Numbered from the stretch's first letter, positions 45,437-53,996 are shown. The stretch is DNA of 64,000 bases from Polyangium sp. y55x31 (GCF_029946505.1 NZ_JARZHG010000018.1:1-64000); one strand, 5' to 3'. Made by a program: numbers and translations. Notes: generated from the letters alone by a model not told the origin.

Positions 45437-46483
45437 ATGGCCACGACCAAACGCGCCGCACCCCGCCCCAAAAAAGCGCCCGCGACGGCCGACGCCGCCG
45501 CGCCGCCGGCCGAGGCCTCCGCGCCGCCGGTGAAACGCGCCCGCCGCAAGAAAACCCCCGCCGAGGGATCACGCGGCTTGCCCGCCGGCGTCCTGCTCGC
45601 CGGCCCGGTCCCGCCCGAGGTCGAGAGCCTCGCGCATGCCATCCAGGAGGATGGCGGCTCGGTCCTCGCCATCTACCGCGACCCGCTCGGCGCCCACCCC
45701 ACCGTCCTCGCGGGCCTGCCGCTCGACCGCGTCGAGCCCACGCCGTTCCAGCGCGACCTCTCCGAGGCCCACGCGAAAAAGCTCGCCGACGTCATCGACA
45801 AGATCGGCACCTTCCTCGACCCGATCATCGCCTTCCGCCGTCCGGACGGCCGCTACTGGACCCCGAACGGCCGCCACCGCCTCGAGGCCATGAAGCGCCT
45901 CGGCGGCCGCGCCCTCGTCGCCCTCGTCGTGCCGGACGAACGCGTCGCCTACCAGATCCTCGCCCTCAACACCGAAAAGGCCCACAACGTCCGTGAACGC
46001 GCGATCGAGGTCATCCGCATGGCCCGCTCCCTCGCCGACGCCGGCTCGGACCGCGCCGAGAAGGATTTTTCCTTCGAGTTCGAGGAGCCCGCGCTGCTCA
46101 CGCTCGGCCTCTGCTACGAGGCCCGCCCGCGCTTCTCGGGTGGCTCGTACCATGGCCTGCTCCGCGCCTCGGACGCCTTCCTCGACCTCCCGCTCGCCGA
46201 GGCGCTCACCCACCGCGAGGCGCAGGCCGAAAGGCTCCTCGAGCTCGACGACCGGGTCACCGAGATCGCCGCCGCGCTCAAGGCCCGCGGCTTCGAGAGC
46301 CCCTTCCTCAAGCCCTTCGTCGTCGCGCGGCTGAACCCGCTCCGCTTCCGCAAGGGCGCGCAGATGGCCGTGGACGACGTCCTCGATCGCATGCTCGACG
46401 CCGCCCGCGCCTTCGACGTCGGCCGGGTGCGGCCCGAGCAGATCGCACGCACGGGCGGCCCGCCGCTGGAAGAGGCCGCCTGA
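45437..46483 (+). CDS. ParB-like N-domain protein
   Basis: A 348-residue protein. After a basic, Ala/Pro-rich N-terminal tail (KRARRKKTPAEG) the ParB/sulfiredoxin-like domain reads VEPTPFQRDLSEAHAKKLADVID and ends WTPNGRHRLEAMKRLGG, with the GRHR motif (about residue 140). The remaining 200 residues are helical. No helix-turn-helix of true chromosomal ParB is evident and no parA is near, so it is not a partition pair here. Related proteins may be CTP-binding regulators; this is family-level knowledge only. It is divergent from modB with a 94-bp spacer. Confidence 0.75.
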   Translation: MATTKRAAPRPKKAPATADAAAPPAEASAPPVKRARRKKTPAEGSRGLPAGVLLAGPVPPEVESLAHAIQEDGGSVLAIYRDPLGAHPTVLAGLPLDRVEPTPFQRDLSEAHAKKLADVIDKIGTFLDPIIAFRRPDGRYWTPNGRHRLEAMKRLGGRALVALVVPDERVAYQILALNTEKAHNVRERAIEVIRMARSLADAGSDRAEKDFSFEFEEPALLTLGLCYEARPRFSGGSYHGLLRASDAFLDLPLAEALTHREAQAERLLELDDRVTEIAAALKARGFESPFLKPFVVARLNPLRFRKGAQMAVDDVLDRMLDAARAFDVGRVRPEQIARTGGPPLEEAA

Positions 46484-46538
46484 CGCGGGCCCCTCCGGAT
46501 TGTTGGCAAGCGGCGCGCCGCTCTCCCATAGTCCTCGC

Positions 46539-47129
46539 ATGCTGCGGCGAGACGCGTATCTGTTCGGCTTGGGCTCCCTGGCCCTGCTCGGTTGTGGCGG
46601 CGGGAGCGAGGTGACCCCTCCGCCGGCCGCGCCCACGGCCACGGCGAAGACCGCGTCGGCCGACGCGGCCAAGGGCCCGGCGAAGGCCCCGGACAAGCTC
46701 GAACGGGAGGCCTTGAAGACCGTCCTGCCGATGGGCCTGCCGTGGCTGCTCCGCCGCGTCTGGCCCGAGGAGGTCTTCCGCGATGGAAAATTCGTCGGCT
46801 GGCGCCTCGTGGCCATCCCGGAGGAGTGGACCGGGCTCGACGTCCGCCCGGACGACGTCGTCACGCGCATCAACGGCAAGACCGTCGAGACCCCCGAGCA
46901 GCTCTGGGACGCGTGGACCTCGCTCGCGACCGCGCCCGAGCTCCGTGTCACCTACGAACGCGGCGTCGAGACCAAGGAGATCGTGCTGCCCATCGCCGGT
47001 GCCCCCGCGCCCGAGCTCTTGGCTTCCCTCACGAACCCCTCCCCGCCGCCGCGCAAGCCCACCACGAAGCGCGGCACGATCGTCATCGAGAGCCGCGACC
47101 CGGCCGGCGACGAACCCGACACGAAGTAA
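46539..47129 (+). CDS. Lipoprotein with PDZ-like domain
   Basis: A 196-residue exported protein starting at ATG 46539. The signal (LFGLGSLALLGC) ends with lipobox ALLGC. After an Ala/Lys-rich linker, the sequence TGLDVRPDDVVTRINGKTVETPEQLWDAWTSL is a PDZ-type domain of the kind found in GspC or HtrA proteins, followed by ELRVTYERGVETKEIVLPI. There is no protease domain. It may be a scaffold for an envelope complex. It is convergent with the STAS-like gene at 47148. Confidence 0.7.
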   Translation: MLRRDAYLFGLGSLALLGCGGGSEVTPPPAAPTATAKTASADAAKGPAKAPDKLEREALKTVLPMGLPWLLRRVWPEEVFRDGKFVGWRLVAIPEEWTGLDVRPDDVVTRINGKTVETPEQLWDAWTSLATAPELRVTYERGVETKEIVLPIAGAPAPELLASLTNPSPPPRKPTTKRGTIVIESRDPAGDEPDTK

Positions 47130-47147
47130 CGCCCCCTCCGATCGCGC

Positions 47148-47567
47148 TCACATCACGCTCTTGCGGCCCCGTCCCCTGCGCCGCTCGGCGAGCCATGCGC
47201 GCGCGCTCGCCTCGTTGTCGAACACCTTGCCGTACATGTTCACCCCGAACGCGCGGATCATGCGCGTGAGGAACTCCATCGACGTGCGGTGGAAGAACCG
47301 TCGCACTACGTAGGCGGCGGTGCGCGGGGGCGAAGCGCGGAAGAGCTTGGCCGTCTCGGTGATCGCGCCGGGCGCGATCGAGAGCTCCTCGCCGAGCACG
47401 ACGAGGTTGTAGATCGGCGCGCACTCGTCCCACAAGGGTTTCTCGAGCTTGCTCAGCTCGCCGACGTGCGCGCCGGTCGCCGTTCCGCGCGTGAAACGAT
47501 AGACGAAAAGGTCCGGCTCCTCGCGCTCGATGCGGTGCTCACCAGCCGTGTGTGTATCGGGCGTCAT
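47148..47567 (-). CDS. SpoIIAA/STAS-like protein, paralogue of 43557-43967
   Basis: A 139-residue protein; ATG 47567 is supported by GGAGGGA. The core EEPDLFVYRFTRGTATGAHVGEL and IYNLVVLGEELSIAPGAI, and the end NEASARAWLAERRRGRGR, match the 43.6-kb paralogue in the C-terminal helix and overall strand order. The charged tail is longer. The same alpha/beta fold is expected. Single gene, with a convergent lipoprotein gene 18 bp away. Role unknown; in other bacteria such folds regulate partner proteins. Confidence 0.65.
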   Translation of the reverse strand: MTPDTHTAGEHRIEREEPDLFVYRFTRGTATGAHVGELSKLEKPLWDECAPIYNLVVLGEELSIAPGAITETAKLFRASPPRTAAYVVRRFFHRTSMEFLTRMIRAFGVNMYGKVFDNEASARAWLAERRRGRGRKSVM

Positions 47568-47662
47568 GATCCCTCCGTCGGGCGGGGGTTTTCCGTTTTC
47601 CGGAGGAACGATCATGCAAGCGCGAGGAGCATTTCGCAAGCCGCGCGTGCCCCGGAGCAGGA

Positions 47663-48313
47663 TCAGGACTTGCGCTTGAAGACGAGCGTCATCTTCTTCT
47701 TCGGATCTTTCAGCTCCAACGTCTTGTCATCCTTCAGCGTAACGGTGATCTCGAGATCCTTGGGCATCTCCTTCTTCGAGATCTCGTCCTTGCCTGCGGG
47801 CTTCATTACGATCGTCCCGTTTTCGTCCTTCGTGACGTCGTACTTCACCTTGAGGATGACCTTGTCCTTACCCTTCTCGGTGACGTGCGAGACGTACATC
47901 GAATCGGCGGTGAACTCGATCCACTCGCCGGCGGCGGCGTCTTCGAGCTCCTTCATCAGCGCGGCATATTTCTTCTCGTCCTTGCCGGCCTTCTTCTTGG
48001 CGTCGGCCTCGGCGGCGGCGCGCGGCTCGCCCGAGAAATCGAACTGCCATTGCCCCACGATTCGCTCCTTGCCGGGCTTCGGTGCGGGGGCAGCCTCGGG
48101 CGCGGGGGCCGGGGCGGCCTGGGTCGGGGCGGGCGCTGCGGCCGTCGTCGCGGGCGGCGTGGCCTCGGCCGGAGGCGGCGGCGTCGTGGTCTCGGCGGGC
48201 GGCGGGGGCGGCGGCGGTGTCTCGGCCTGCGGTACTTCCCCGCCCCCGCACGCGATACCCAGCAGAGCCATCGTGGACACGAGCACCAGAGAGAGCTGCC
48301 TCTTCGCCATCAT
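47663..48313 (-). CDS. Lipoprotein of unknown function
   Basis: A 216-residue lipoprotein. ATG 48313 (followed by a second ATG) has GAGGAG eight bases upstream. The signal ends in LLGIAC. A Pro/Thr/Ala-rich linker of about 55 residues leads to a beta-rich, Lys-rich domain (IVGQWQFDFSGEPR, EWIEFTADSMYVSHV, VILKVKYDVTKDENG, TVTLKDDKTLELKD), which looks like a lipocalin-like or small beta-sandwich domain. No family is assigned. Divergent from the TSP3 gene array. Confidence 0.6.
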   Translation of the reverse strand: MMAKRQLSLVLVSTMALLGIACGGGEVPQAETPPPPPPPAETTTPPPPAEATPPATTAAAPAPTQAAPAPAPEAAPAPKPGKERIVGQWQFDFSGEPRAAAEADAKKKAGKDEKKYAALMKELEDAAAGEWIEFTADSMYVSHVTEKGKDKVILKVKYDVTKDENGTIVMKPAGKDEISKKEMPKDLEITVTLKDDKTLELKDPKKKMTLVFKRKS

Positions 48314-48618
48314 TTTCCATTCTCCTCGTGAACCAGGGCGATCCGCCCGACCGATACGCGTGTTTACGCGCCAAACCCAAGGACGCCCGAGCGAAGGAAA
48401 ACGGCTCACGCAGAAATCGTGCGCTCCCCAATCGAGGCCACGACCACAGCCCACGAGAAGGCCGTCAGGCTCCTCTCGTCGAGCTTCCGCCGCGCGGAAT
48501 GCCCCCCTCGTATCGCATGTAACCTCCGGAGCCCCAGCGCCGTTCCCCCGGGGTCCGCGCCGCCGAAAGATCTCGACGACGCCCCTCCAGTCCTTTGCTA
48601 CAAGCCGAGACGATCGAC
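48314..48618. other. Intergenic region between divergent lipoprotein genes
   Basis: About 305 bp separate the 47663-48313 gene from the first TSP3 gene. No gene, repeat or convincing -10/-35 pair is seen. The duplicated promoter block of the next two TSP3 genes is absent here. Confidence 0.5.
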
Positions 48619-49369
48619 ATGCCGAAGCGCCCGCTCCTCGCCACCTCCGCCCTGCTCCTCGCCCTCGCCGCCTGCCAGGACGACCCGGCCCCGACCGCGC
48701 TCCCGACGCCCTCCGCCACGCCCGCGTCGCCGCCGCCGAGCGCCGCCGCTGCGGCCGCCACCACGAGCGCCGCCCCCACCACGGAGGAGCCCGCGGCTGC
48801 CCCGACCGCCTCCGTCACGGCGTCCGCGTCCGCCGCCGCGCCCGCGACCGCCTCCGCGCGCGCCTCCGCGTCCCCGCGCCCGACCGCCACCGCGTCCGCC
48901 GCCGCCCCGGCCGCCTCCGCCTCCGCCGCCGCCGCCGCCGCCGCCTCCGCCCCCGCCCCCGCCTCCGCCCCCGCCGCCCCCGCCTCCTTGCTCGGACGTG
49001 GACGCCGACGGCATCTGCGACCTCGACGACGTTTGCCCGGAGGACCCGGACCCGGCGTGCGCATGCGCCGACAAGGACCGGGATTACATCTGCGACCAGG
49101 ACGACTTCTGCAAGTTCACGGTCATCCCCGAGGTATCCGTACCGGCCATCTCGCTCTGGTACAATCGCTATGCCCTCGTCGACGGTGATCCCGTCTTCGA
49201 CACGGGCGGCCTGAAGGGCCAGCCGGCGCCGCGCATTTACACGCTCGAGGATACGCGCGGCTGCTCCTGCGAGCAGATCATTCAAGCGCTCGGGCTCGGC
49301 CAGGGGATGATCGACCACGGCTGCAGCATCTCCACGATGGAATACTGGATTTTCCACATGAACAAGTAA
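48619..49369 (+). CDS. TSP3-repeat lipoprotein 1 (frameshifted in low-complexity tract)
   Basis: The first of three tandem paralogues. ATG 48619 starts a lipoprotein signal (ATSALLLALAAC), followed by an Ala/Ser/Pro-rich stretch in one frame. The C-terminal part lies in another frame: CSDVDADGICDLDDVC and CADKDRDYICDQDDFC (calcium-binding type 3 repeats) and the end domain DTRGCSCEQIIQALGLG through CSISTMEYWIF. Getting from the first to the second frame needs a shift of one base between about 48740 and 48990, inside runs of GCC and CCCCC; a loss of one C near 48980 would join them. It is either a sequence error, a broken gene or a phase-variable locus. Confidence 0.65.
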
Positions 49370-49880
49370 TCGCTGCAATGCCCCGCGCGCTCGCCTGGTC
49401 ACTCCATTGACCACATCCCGCTCCATATCGCGGGCCCTCCTCCCGATCCTCCAGACAATCACCAAAGCGATGGGAAAACCGTCGGCGTTCCCGACGACCG
49501 CGGCTTTTCGCCGACGGAGCGGGTTCGTCGCGGCTTTGCGCCTCGGGCCCGGTTGATCCGTCGATTCGTGGAACCCGTTCCCTCCTCGCCTCGACCTCCC
49601 GATTTCTCCTTGATGACCTTCGCTCCGTGTTGAATAGTGCGGGCACGAATTCGACGCGGGGGCGGTGCTCCTGATTGTCCCGGCCTTCGTGAGAGCGTGA
49701 AAACCGCGCACGGAGGGGGGGTTCTGCCGCCACCGTCCCCACGCGTCGCGCGTTCCGCCCACGAGCATCGGGGGGAACAGCGCAATGGCAATTTCGCGGG
49801 TCGAGCGAACGCCTTCGCGCAGCGAAGCGCCGGGCTCGACCATGATCGTTCCCGTACGAACGAGAGGGGTGGGTCTCGAC
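49370..49880. other. Long leader region of TSP3 gene 2
   Basis: About 510 bp without a gene. It holds the promoter at 49610-49638, and several blocks repeated before gene 3: AGCGATGGGAA near 49467 and 50815, ACCTCCCGA with CCTTGATG, CACGAATTCGACGC, and CGCACGGAGGGG. The order is conserved, so the region was duplicated with the gene. The predicted 5' untranslated leader is over 200 nt. Confidence 0.7.
49610..49638 (+). promoter_or_regulatory. Promoter of TSP3 gene 2
   Basis: TTGATG (49610-49615), a 17-bp spacer, then AATAGT (49633-49638). The same hexamers and spacing occur before gene 3 in otherwise diverged sequence, which supports function. Transcription would begin near 49645 and give a 5' leader of about 235 nt. 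Confidence 0.65.
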
Positions 49881-50705
49881 ATGAAACGAACCAATGGCTT
49901 CCACTACGTGACTGCTCTCTTCGCCACGCTCGTCGCCGTCGGCTGCATGGATTCTTCGCGCCGCGAGGACGAGCTCGAGGGGACCGCGGAGGAACAGCTC
50001 ATCGCCGGTTGCGCGGACACCGACAACGACGGCGTCTGCAACATCGATGACAACTGCCCGACCGTCGCCAATGCCGGGCAGGCGGACGGCGACAAGGACG
50101 GCGTCGGCAATGCCTGCGACAACTGTCCCACGACGTCAAACCCCGGACAGGTGGACACGGACGGCGACGGCGCCGGCGACGCGTGTGAGGCCGTCCTCTG
50201 CGCGGACGCGGACAAAGACGGTGTCTGTAACGAAGAGGATAACTGCCCCACGGTCGCGAACGCCAATCAGTCGGACAAGGATGGCGACGACGTCGGCGAT
50301 GCCTGCGACAACTGCCCGAAGGACCCGAACCCTGGTCAGGTGGACACGGACGGCGACGGCAAGGGGGACGCGTGCGATGCTGTCGTCGTCGTCGGCTGCA
50401 CGAGTGATCCGGATAAAGATGGCGTCTGCGATGACAACAACGGCGACCGCTGCCCCGGAACGGTCGCGGATACGGCGCCGGGCGGCCTGAAACCGAATCA
50501 CTCGATCTGGACGCACGGAGACGAGTTCGACGTCGGCGACCTGGGGAACGGCGACCCCTCCAACTTCTCGTTCTCGATCGAGGAGACCCGAGGCTGTTCC
50601 TGCAAGCAGATCCGCCAGGCGCTTGGCATCAATGGCAAGGGCCTCGAGAAATTCGGGTGTCCCCCCGGCGTCATGCAGCATTGGATCGACCTCGTGAACA
50701 AGTGA
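49881..50705 (+). CDS. TSP3-repeat lipoprotein 2
   Basis: A 274-residue protein with ATG 49881 preceded by GAGAGGGG. The signal reads FATLVAVGC (lipobox). It then has about six calcium-binding type 3 units of the form DTDNDGVCNIDDNCP and DKDGDDVGDACDNCP (D-x-D-x-D-G), which stiffen when Ca2+ binds. After DTAPGGLKPNHSIW comes the shared C-terminal domain: EETRGCSCKQIRQALGINGKG and CPPGVMQHWIDLVNK. Surface exposed on the cell by lipid anchor. Role in adhesion or matrix is inference. Confidence 0.8.
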   Translation: MKRTNGFHYVTALFATLVAVGCMDSSRREDELEGTAEEQLIAGCADTDNDGVCNIDDNCPTVANAGQADGDKDGVGNACDNCPTTSNPGQVDTDGDGAGDACEAVLCADADKDGVCNEEDNCPTVANANQSDKDGDDVGDACDNCPKDPNPGQVDTDGDGKGDACDAVVVVGCTSDPDKDGVCDDNNGDRCPGTVADTAPGGLKPNHSIWTHGDEFDVGDLGNGDPSNFSFSIEETRGCSCKQIRQALGINGKGLEKFGCPPGVMQHWIDLVNK

Positions 50706-50903
50706 TTCACCGATCACGCGGTCCCCGCGCCGGCGGACGCATTCCACTTTCGTGACGAACCGCCGCCTCCACGGCCGAGCGGTCGCCCCTCCCTGCTCGC
50801 CTCTCGATTCGACGAAGCGATGGGAACCGCCCAGCGCTCTCGTCCGGAAAACCCCACCCTCGAGAGGGCTCTCCCTGCCTCGCCTTCACCTCCCGAATTC
50901 GCC

Positions 50904-50932
50904 TTGATGCTCGACCCATCGTGGGGAATAGT
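50904..50932 (+). promoter_or_regulatory. Promoter of TSP3 gene 3
   Basis: TTGATG (50904-50909), spacer of 17 bp, AATAGT (50927-50932), identical in layout to the promoter of gene 2. Downstream CACGAATTCGACGC is also shared. The leader to ATG 51113 is about 175 nt. Confidence 0.65.
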
Positions 50933-51112
50933 ACCCGCACGAATTCGACGCAGGTCAGGGGCCATGATGATGCCTGGCCCTCGTGTGGGGAACGAATGCC
51001 GCACACGGAGGGGTTTGCCGTCACCGAACCTGCGCCGCGCGTTCGTCTCATGGAGCGGGACGAGCAGCGCACTTGCATGCCTATTTCGCAGGAAAAGAGG
51101 GGTGTGTTTCGC

Positions 51113-52273
51113 ATGAAACGAAAGAGTGCCTTCTACTCCTTGGCTGCCGTCTTGACGACGTTCATCGCCGTGGGTTGCATGGATGCCGCGACTCCCGAAC
51201 CCGAAGACGAGGCGCAGGAGCTCGGGACGGCCGAAGGCCGCCTGGATTGCGTGGACGCCGACTACGATTACGTGTGCAATGCTTACGACAACTGTCCTTA
51301 CGTGGCGAACAAGTACCAGGAGGACGCCGATTACGACAAGGTCGGCAACGCTTGCGACAACTGCCCCTACGTCGCGAACCCCTACCAGGAGGACGCCGAT
51401 TACGACAAGGTCGGCAACGCTTGCGACAACTGCCCCTACGTCGCGAACGCCGATCAGAGCGACGCCGATTACGACAAGATCGGCGACGCGTGTGACAACT
51501 GCCCGTACACCGCGAACGCCGACCAGTACGACGCCGATCACGACGGCGTCGGCGATGCTTGCGACAACTGCAAGTACACCGCGAACGCCGACCAGAAGGA
51601 CGCCGATTACGACGGCGTCGGCGACGCCTGCGACAACTGCCCGTACACCGCGAACGCCGACCAGAAGGACGCCGATTACGACGGCGTCGGCGACGCCTGC
51701 GACAATTGCCCGTATACGGCGAACCCCTACCAGGAGGACGCCGATTACGACGGCGTCGGCGACGCCTGCGACAACTGCAAGTACACCGCGAACGCCGATC
51801 AGTACGACGGCGATTACGATGGTGTCGGCGACGCCTGCGACAACTGCAAGTACAAGCCGAACCCCTACCAGGAGGACGGCGATTACGATAAGGTCGGCGA
51901 CATCTGCGACAACTGCGTGTACGTGGCGAACCCCGCCCAGAAGGACGCGGATTACGACGGCGTCGGCAACGCCTGCGAGTACGACTGCACGGGCGACAGC
52001 GATTACGACGGCGTCTGCAACAACGTCGACGAGTGCCCCTACACGAAGTATGACACGGCGCCCGGCGGCCTGAACCCGAACCACTCGATCTGGGTCGGCG
52101 GCCTCGACTTCCAGATCGGCGCGCCGAACGGCCCCGACTTCGATTTCACGATCAAGGACACGTCCGGCTGCTCCTGCGCGCAGATCGTCAAGGCGCTCGG
52201 CCTCGGCGCAGGCCACTTGAAGGTCGGCTGCAGCCCGAGCGCGATGCAGGACTGGATCAAGTACGTCTACTGA
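51113..52273 (+). CDS. TSP3-repeat lipoprotein 3 with ten 23-residue repeats
   Basis: A 386-residue paralogue. The signal peptide ends LTTFIAVGC. Ten tandem 23-residue units of the type DNCPYTANADQKDADYDGVGDAC run from about residue 59 to 288; each has D-x-D-x-D-G calcium ligands and two Cys, with a conserved Tyr within the loop and another after the first Cys. The linker DTAPGGLNPNHSIW and end domain DTSGCSCAQIVKALGLGAG through SAMQDWIKYVY match genes 1 and 2. Start ATG 51113 (MKRKSAFYSLAAV). An outer, Ca2+-stiffened stalk is expected. Confidence 0.85.
   Translation: MKRKSAFYSLAAVLTTFIAVGCMDAATPEPEDEAQELGTAEGRLDCVDADYDYVCNAYDNCPYVANKYQEDADYDKVGNACDNCPYVANPYQEDADYDKVGNACDNCPYVANADQSDADYDKIGDACDNCPYTANADQYDADHDGVGDACDNCKYTANADQKDADYDGVGDACDNCPYTANADQKDADYDGVGDACDNCPYTANPYQEDADYDGVGDACDNCKYTANADQYDGDYDGVGDACDNCKYKPNPYQEDGDYDKVGDICDNCVYVANPAQKDADYDGVGNACEYDCTGDSDYDGVCNNVDECPYTKYDTAPGGLNPNHSIWVGGLDFQIGAPNGPDFDFTIKDTSGCSCAQIVKALGLGAGHLKVGCSPSAMQDWIKYVY
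51287..51976 (+). repeat. Tandem repeat, 10 units of 69 bp, coding
   Basis: Ten in-frame 69-bp units code for the 23-residue calcium repeat of TSP3 protein 3. Units 5 and 6 are nearly the same, others differ at the Tyr/Pro/Lys positions, indicating recent expansion by unequal exchange. Confidence 0.9.
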
Positions 52274-52288
52274 CGCTCGCTGAACCGA

Positions 52289-52320
52289 CGCGCGGGGCGC
52301 ACGATCTGCCGCCCCGCGCG
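52289..52320. terminator. Terminator-like hairpin between convergent genes
   Basis: A perfect 11-bp stem CGCGCGGGGCG with its complement, loop of 10 nt, lies between the stop of TSP3 gene 3 and the stop of the Nudix gene. There is no T run on either strand, so it may stop transcripts weakly or protect both 3' ends. Confidence 0.5.
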
Positions 52321-52324
52321 CCCT

Positions 52325-52744
52325 TCACCCGCGCGCCCGCGCCGCGAGCGCGATCCTCCCGAGCTGGGCCACGTTCGGCGGGCCGCCGACGTCGTCGAAA
52401 TGCGTTACCCAGCGCCACTCCTCGAACTCGTCGTTCGGATGCACCTCGTCCGTGTCCACGTCGGCCACGAACACGAAATTCAGGTGAATCCCTTTGCTCC
52501 CGGCCGGATGCTCCTCGTATCCGATGAACCCCGCCGGCGTCCCGTCGACGTCGCTCACCACGGGAAACCGACCGACGAGCCCCGTCTCTTCCCGTAGCTC
52601 GCGCGCGGCCGCTTCGAGCGGCGTCTCGTCCGGCAGCATCTCCCCGCCCGGCGGAAGCCAGATGCCGAGCCTCCGATGACGAATCAGCAGAATTCGCCCT
52701 TCATACCGCGGATACACCGCAACGGAAAATGCGCGACGGGTCAT
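52325..52744 (-). CDS. Nudix hydrolase
   Basis: A 139-residue enzyme that hydrolyses nucleoside diphosphates linked to another group. The Nudix box is exact: G34, E40, R48-E49, E52-E53 and G55 (GGEMLPDETPLEAAARELREETGL in two parts: GGEMLPDETP and AARELREETGL). N-terminal AVYPRYEGRILLIRHRRLGIWLPPGGE is typical of small MutT-like proteins. The substrate cannot be read from sequence. It follows the lipoprotein gene 52761-53366 by 16 bp on the same strand. Confidence 0.92.
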   Translation of the reverse strand: MTRRAFSVAVYPRYEGRILLIRHRRLGIWLPPGGEMLPDETPLEAAARELREETGLVGRFPVVSDVDGTPAGFIGYEEHPAGSKGIHLNFVFVADVDTDEVHPNDEFEEWRWVTHFDDVGGPPNVAQLGRIALAARARG

Positions 52745-52760
52745 TCTATCGTCCTCCCCT

Positions 52761-53366
52761 TCATTTTCCGTGCACGACCGTCGCGGCGCAATGCCCTTCG
52801 AGCACGGGTTTTCCCCCGGAGAGCGCTCGCTCGACGCACGCCTTCACCTTGGGGCTCCCCGCGGCCTGCACCTCGGTCACCTTCCCGCCGCGCGCCTTCC
52901 ACACCACGCGCGTCTCCGTACCGGCCGGCGCACAGGCGTCGAGCGCCTTCTTCTGCGGCGACATCCACGCCGTCACCAGCACCGCCCCGAGCAGCGCCAT
53001 TCCACCGCCCTCGGTCTTGCACTGGATGTCCTTCGCCACGAGCCCGTCCGCTTCGAGCTGCCCGACCGACAAGTTCGCGCCCGGCACGTCCGACGCCGCC
53101 GCGGCGGCCCCTCCTCCCGGCGCCTGGGGTTTGTCCGCGGATGCCGGCGGCGCCTTGGGGCTCGGCTCGTCCTTGCTCGCTTCGGGGCTCTCGCCGGGCT
53201 CCGGCCCGTGATCGGCCTCGGGCGGCGGGGGCGGCGCTTCCTCCTGCTCGGCGGCGCCGCTCGGCGGCGGCATTTCCGGCGGCGGGGACGACGCGCTCTC
53301 GCCGCCGCAGGCGGAGAGCAGACAACAGACGACGACCGAAACGATCCCAGAGGCACGAAGTTTCAT
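52761..53366 (-). CDS. Lipoprotein of unknown function
   Basis: A 201-residue protein with lipobox LLSAC (signal VSVVVCCLLSAC). A Pro/Glu/Ala-rich linker (residues 22-95) is followed by a domain with four Cys (DIQCKTEGG, DACAPAG, KACVERAL, GHCAATV) and a conserved-looking VTEVQAAGSPKVKACVERAL. The spacing resembles the AgmX/PglI C-terminal domain of myxobacteria, as a resemblance only. It is upstream of the Nudix gene in the same direction. Divergent from the 53.4-kb gene by 42 bp. Confidence 0.6.
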   Translation of the reverse strand: MKLRASGIVSVVVCCLLSACGGESASSPPPEMPPPSGAAEQEEAPPPPPEADHGPEPGESPEASKDEPSPKAPPASADKPQAPGGGAAAAASDVPGANLSVGQLEADGLVAKDIQCKTEGGGMALLGAVLVTAWMSPQKKALDACAPAGTETRVVWKARGGKVTEVQAAGSPKVKACVERALSGGKPVLEGHCAATVVHGK

Positions 53367-53408
53367 GAGGGCGTCCGCAGCCTACCAGCCCGTGCCATGA
53401 TCGGGGGC

Positions 53409-53996
53409 ATGAGATTGACCCTTGCCTTGCCTTCCCTCCTCGTCGCCCTCGCGGCGCTGACCACGATCACCACGCCGGCGCGCGGAGGCGACGCACCCGA
53501 CGTCGACGTCGACGACCTGCGCACCTTCAAGCGCCGCCGCTTTCCGCTCCTGCCCACGGCCGGCCTCGTGCTCGGCCCGAGCTTCGGCGCGCCGAAGACA
53601 CGCTTCCTCGGCGGCGCCTGGCTCGGCGTGGCCCACTACCCCATGTCGGGACCCCACACGTTTTTCTGGTCCCTCGCCGGGGCGCTCGAGGTTCAAAGCG
53701 CCGGCGACGAGATCGCCTTGCCGTTCGGCGTCGACCTCCGCCTCGGCTCGGCCTGGTTCAGCACGACGAGCCGGTATCTCCTCAATGGAACCGTCTACCT
53801 CCTCGGCGGCTATCGCTTCGGCTCGGCCCTCGACATCGGCGCGGCGCGGTTCGGCATCGGCGCCTCCTCCCCGGCGTTTTTCCTGGGCGCGGTGCGGCGG
53901 ATCTTCCTCCCCGTCCCCTCCACGCTGGAGCTCGTCGGCGTCATCCCGCGCGACGCGTCCCCGCGCTTCGAGCTTCGCTTCGGCTGGTCCTACTGA
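53409..53996 (+). CDS. Small exported beta-barrel-like protein
   Basis: A 195-residue protein with signal peptide (LPSLLVALAALTTITTPARGG). The mature part alternates hydrophobic and polar residues in strands (FWSLAGALEVQS, FGVDLRLGSAWF, NGTVYLLGGYRFG, LDIGAARFGIGA) and ends RFELRFGWSY, as in outer-membrane beta barrels. ATG 53397 is four codons upstream and possible. Family unknown. Confidence 0.55.
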   Translation: MRLTLALPSLLVALAALTTITTPARGGDAPDVDVDDLRTFKRRRFPLLPTAGLVLGPSFGAPKTRFLGGAWLGVAHYPMSGPHTFFWSLAGALEVQSAGDEIALPFGVDLRLGSAWFSTTSRYLLNGTVYLLGGYRFGSALDIGAARFGIGASSPAFFLGAVRRIFLPVPSTLELVGVIPRDASPRFELRFGWSY

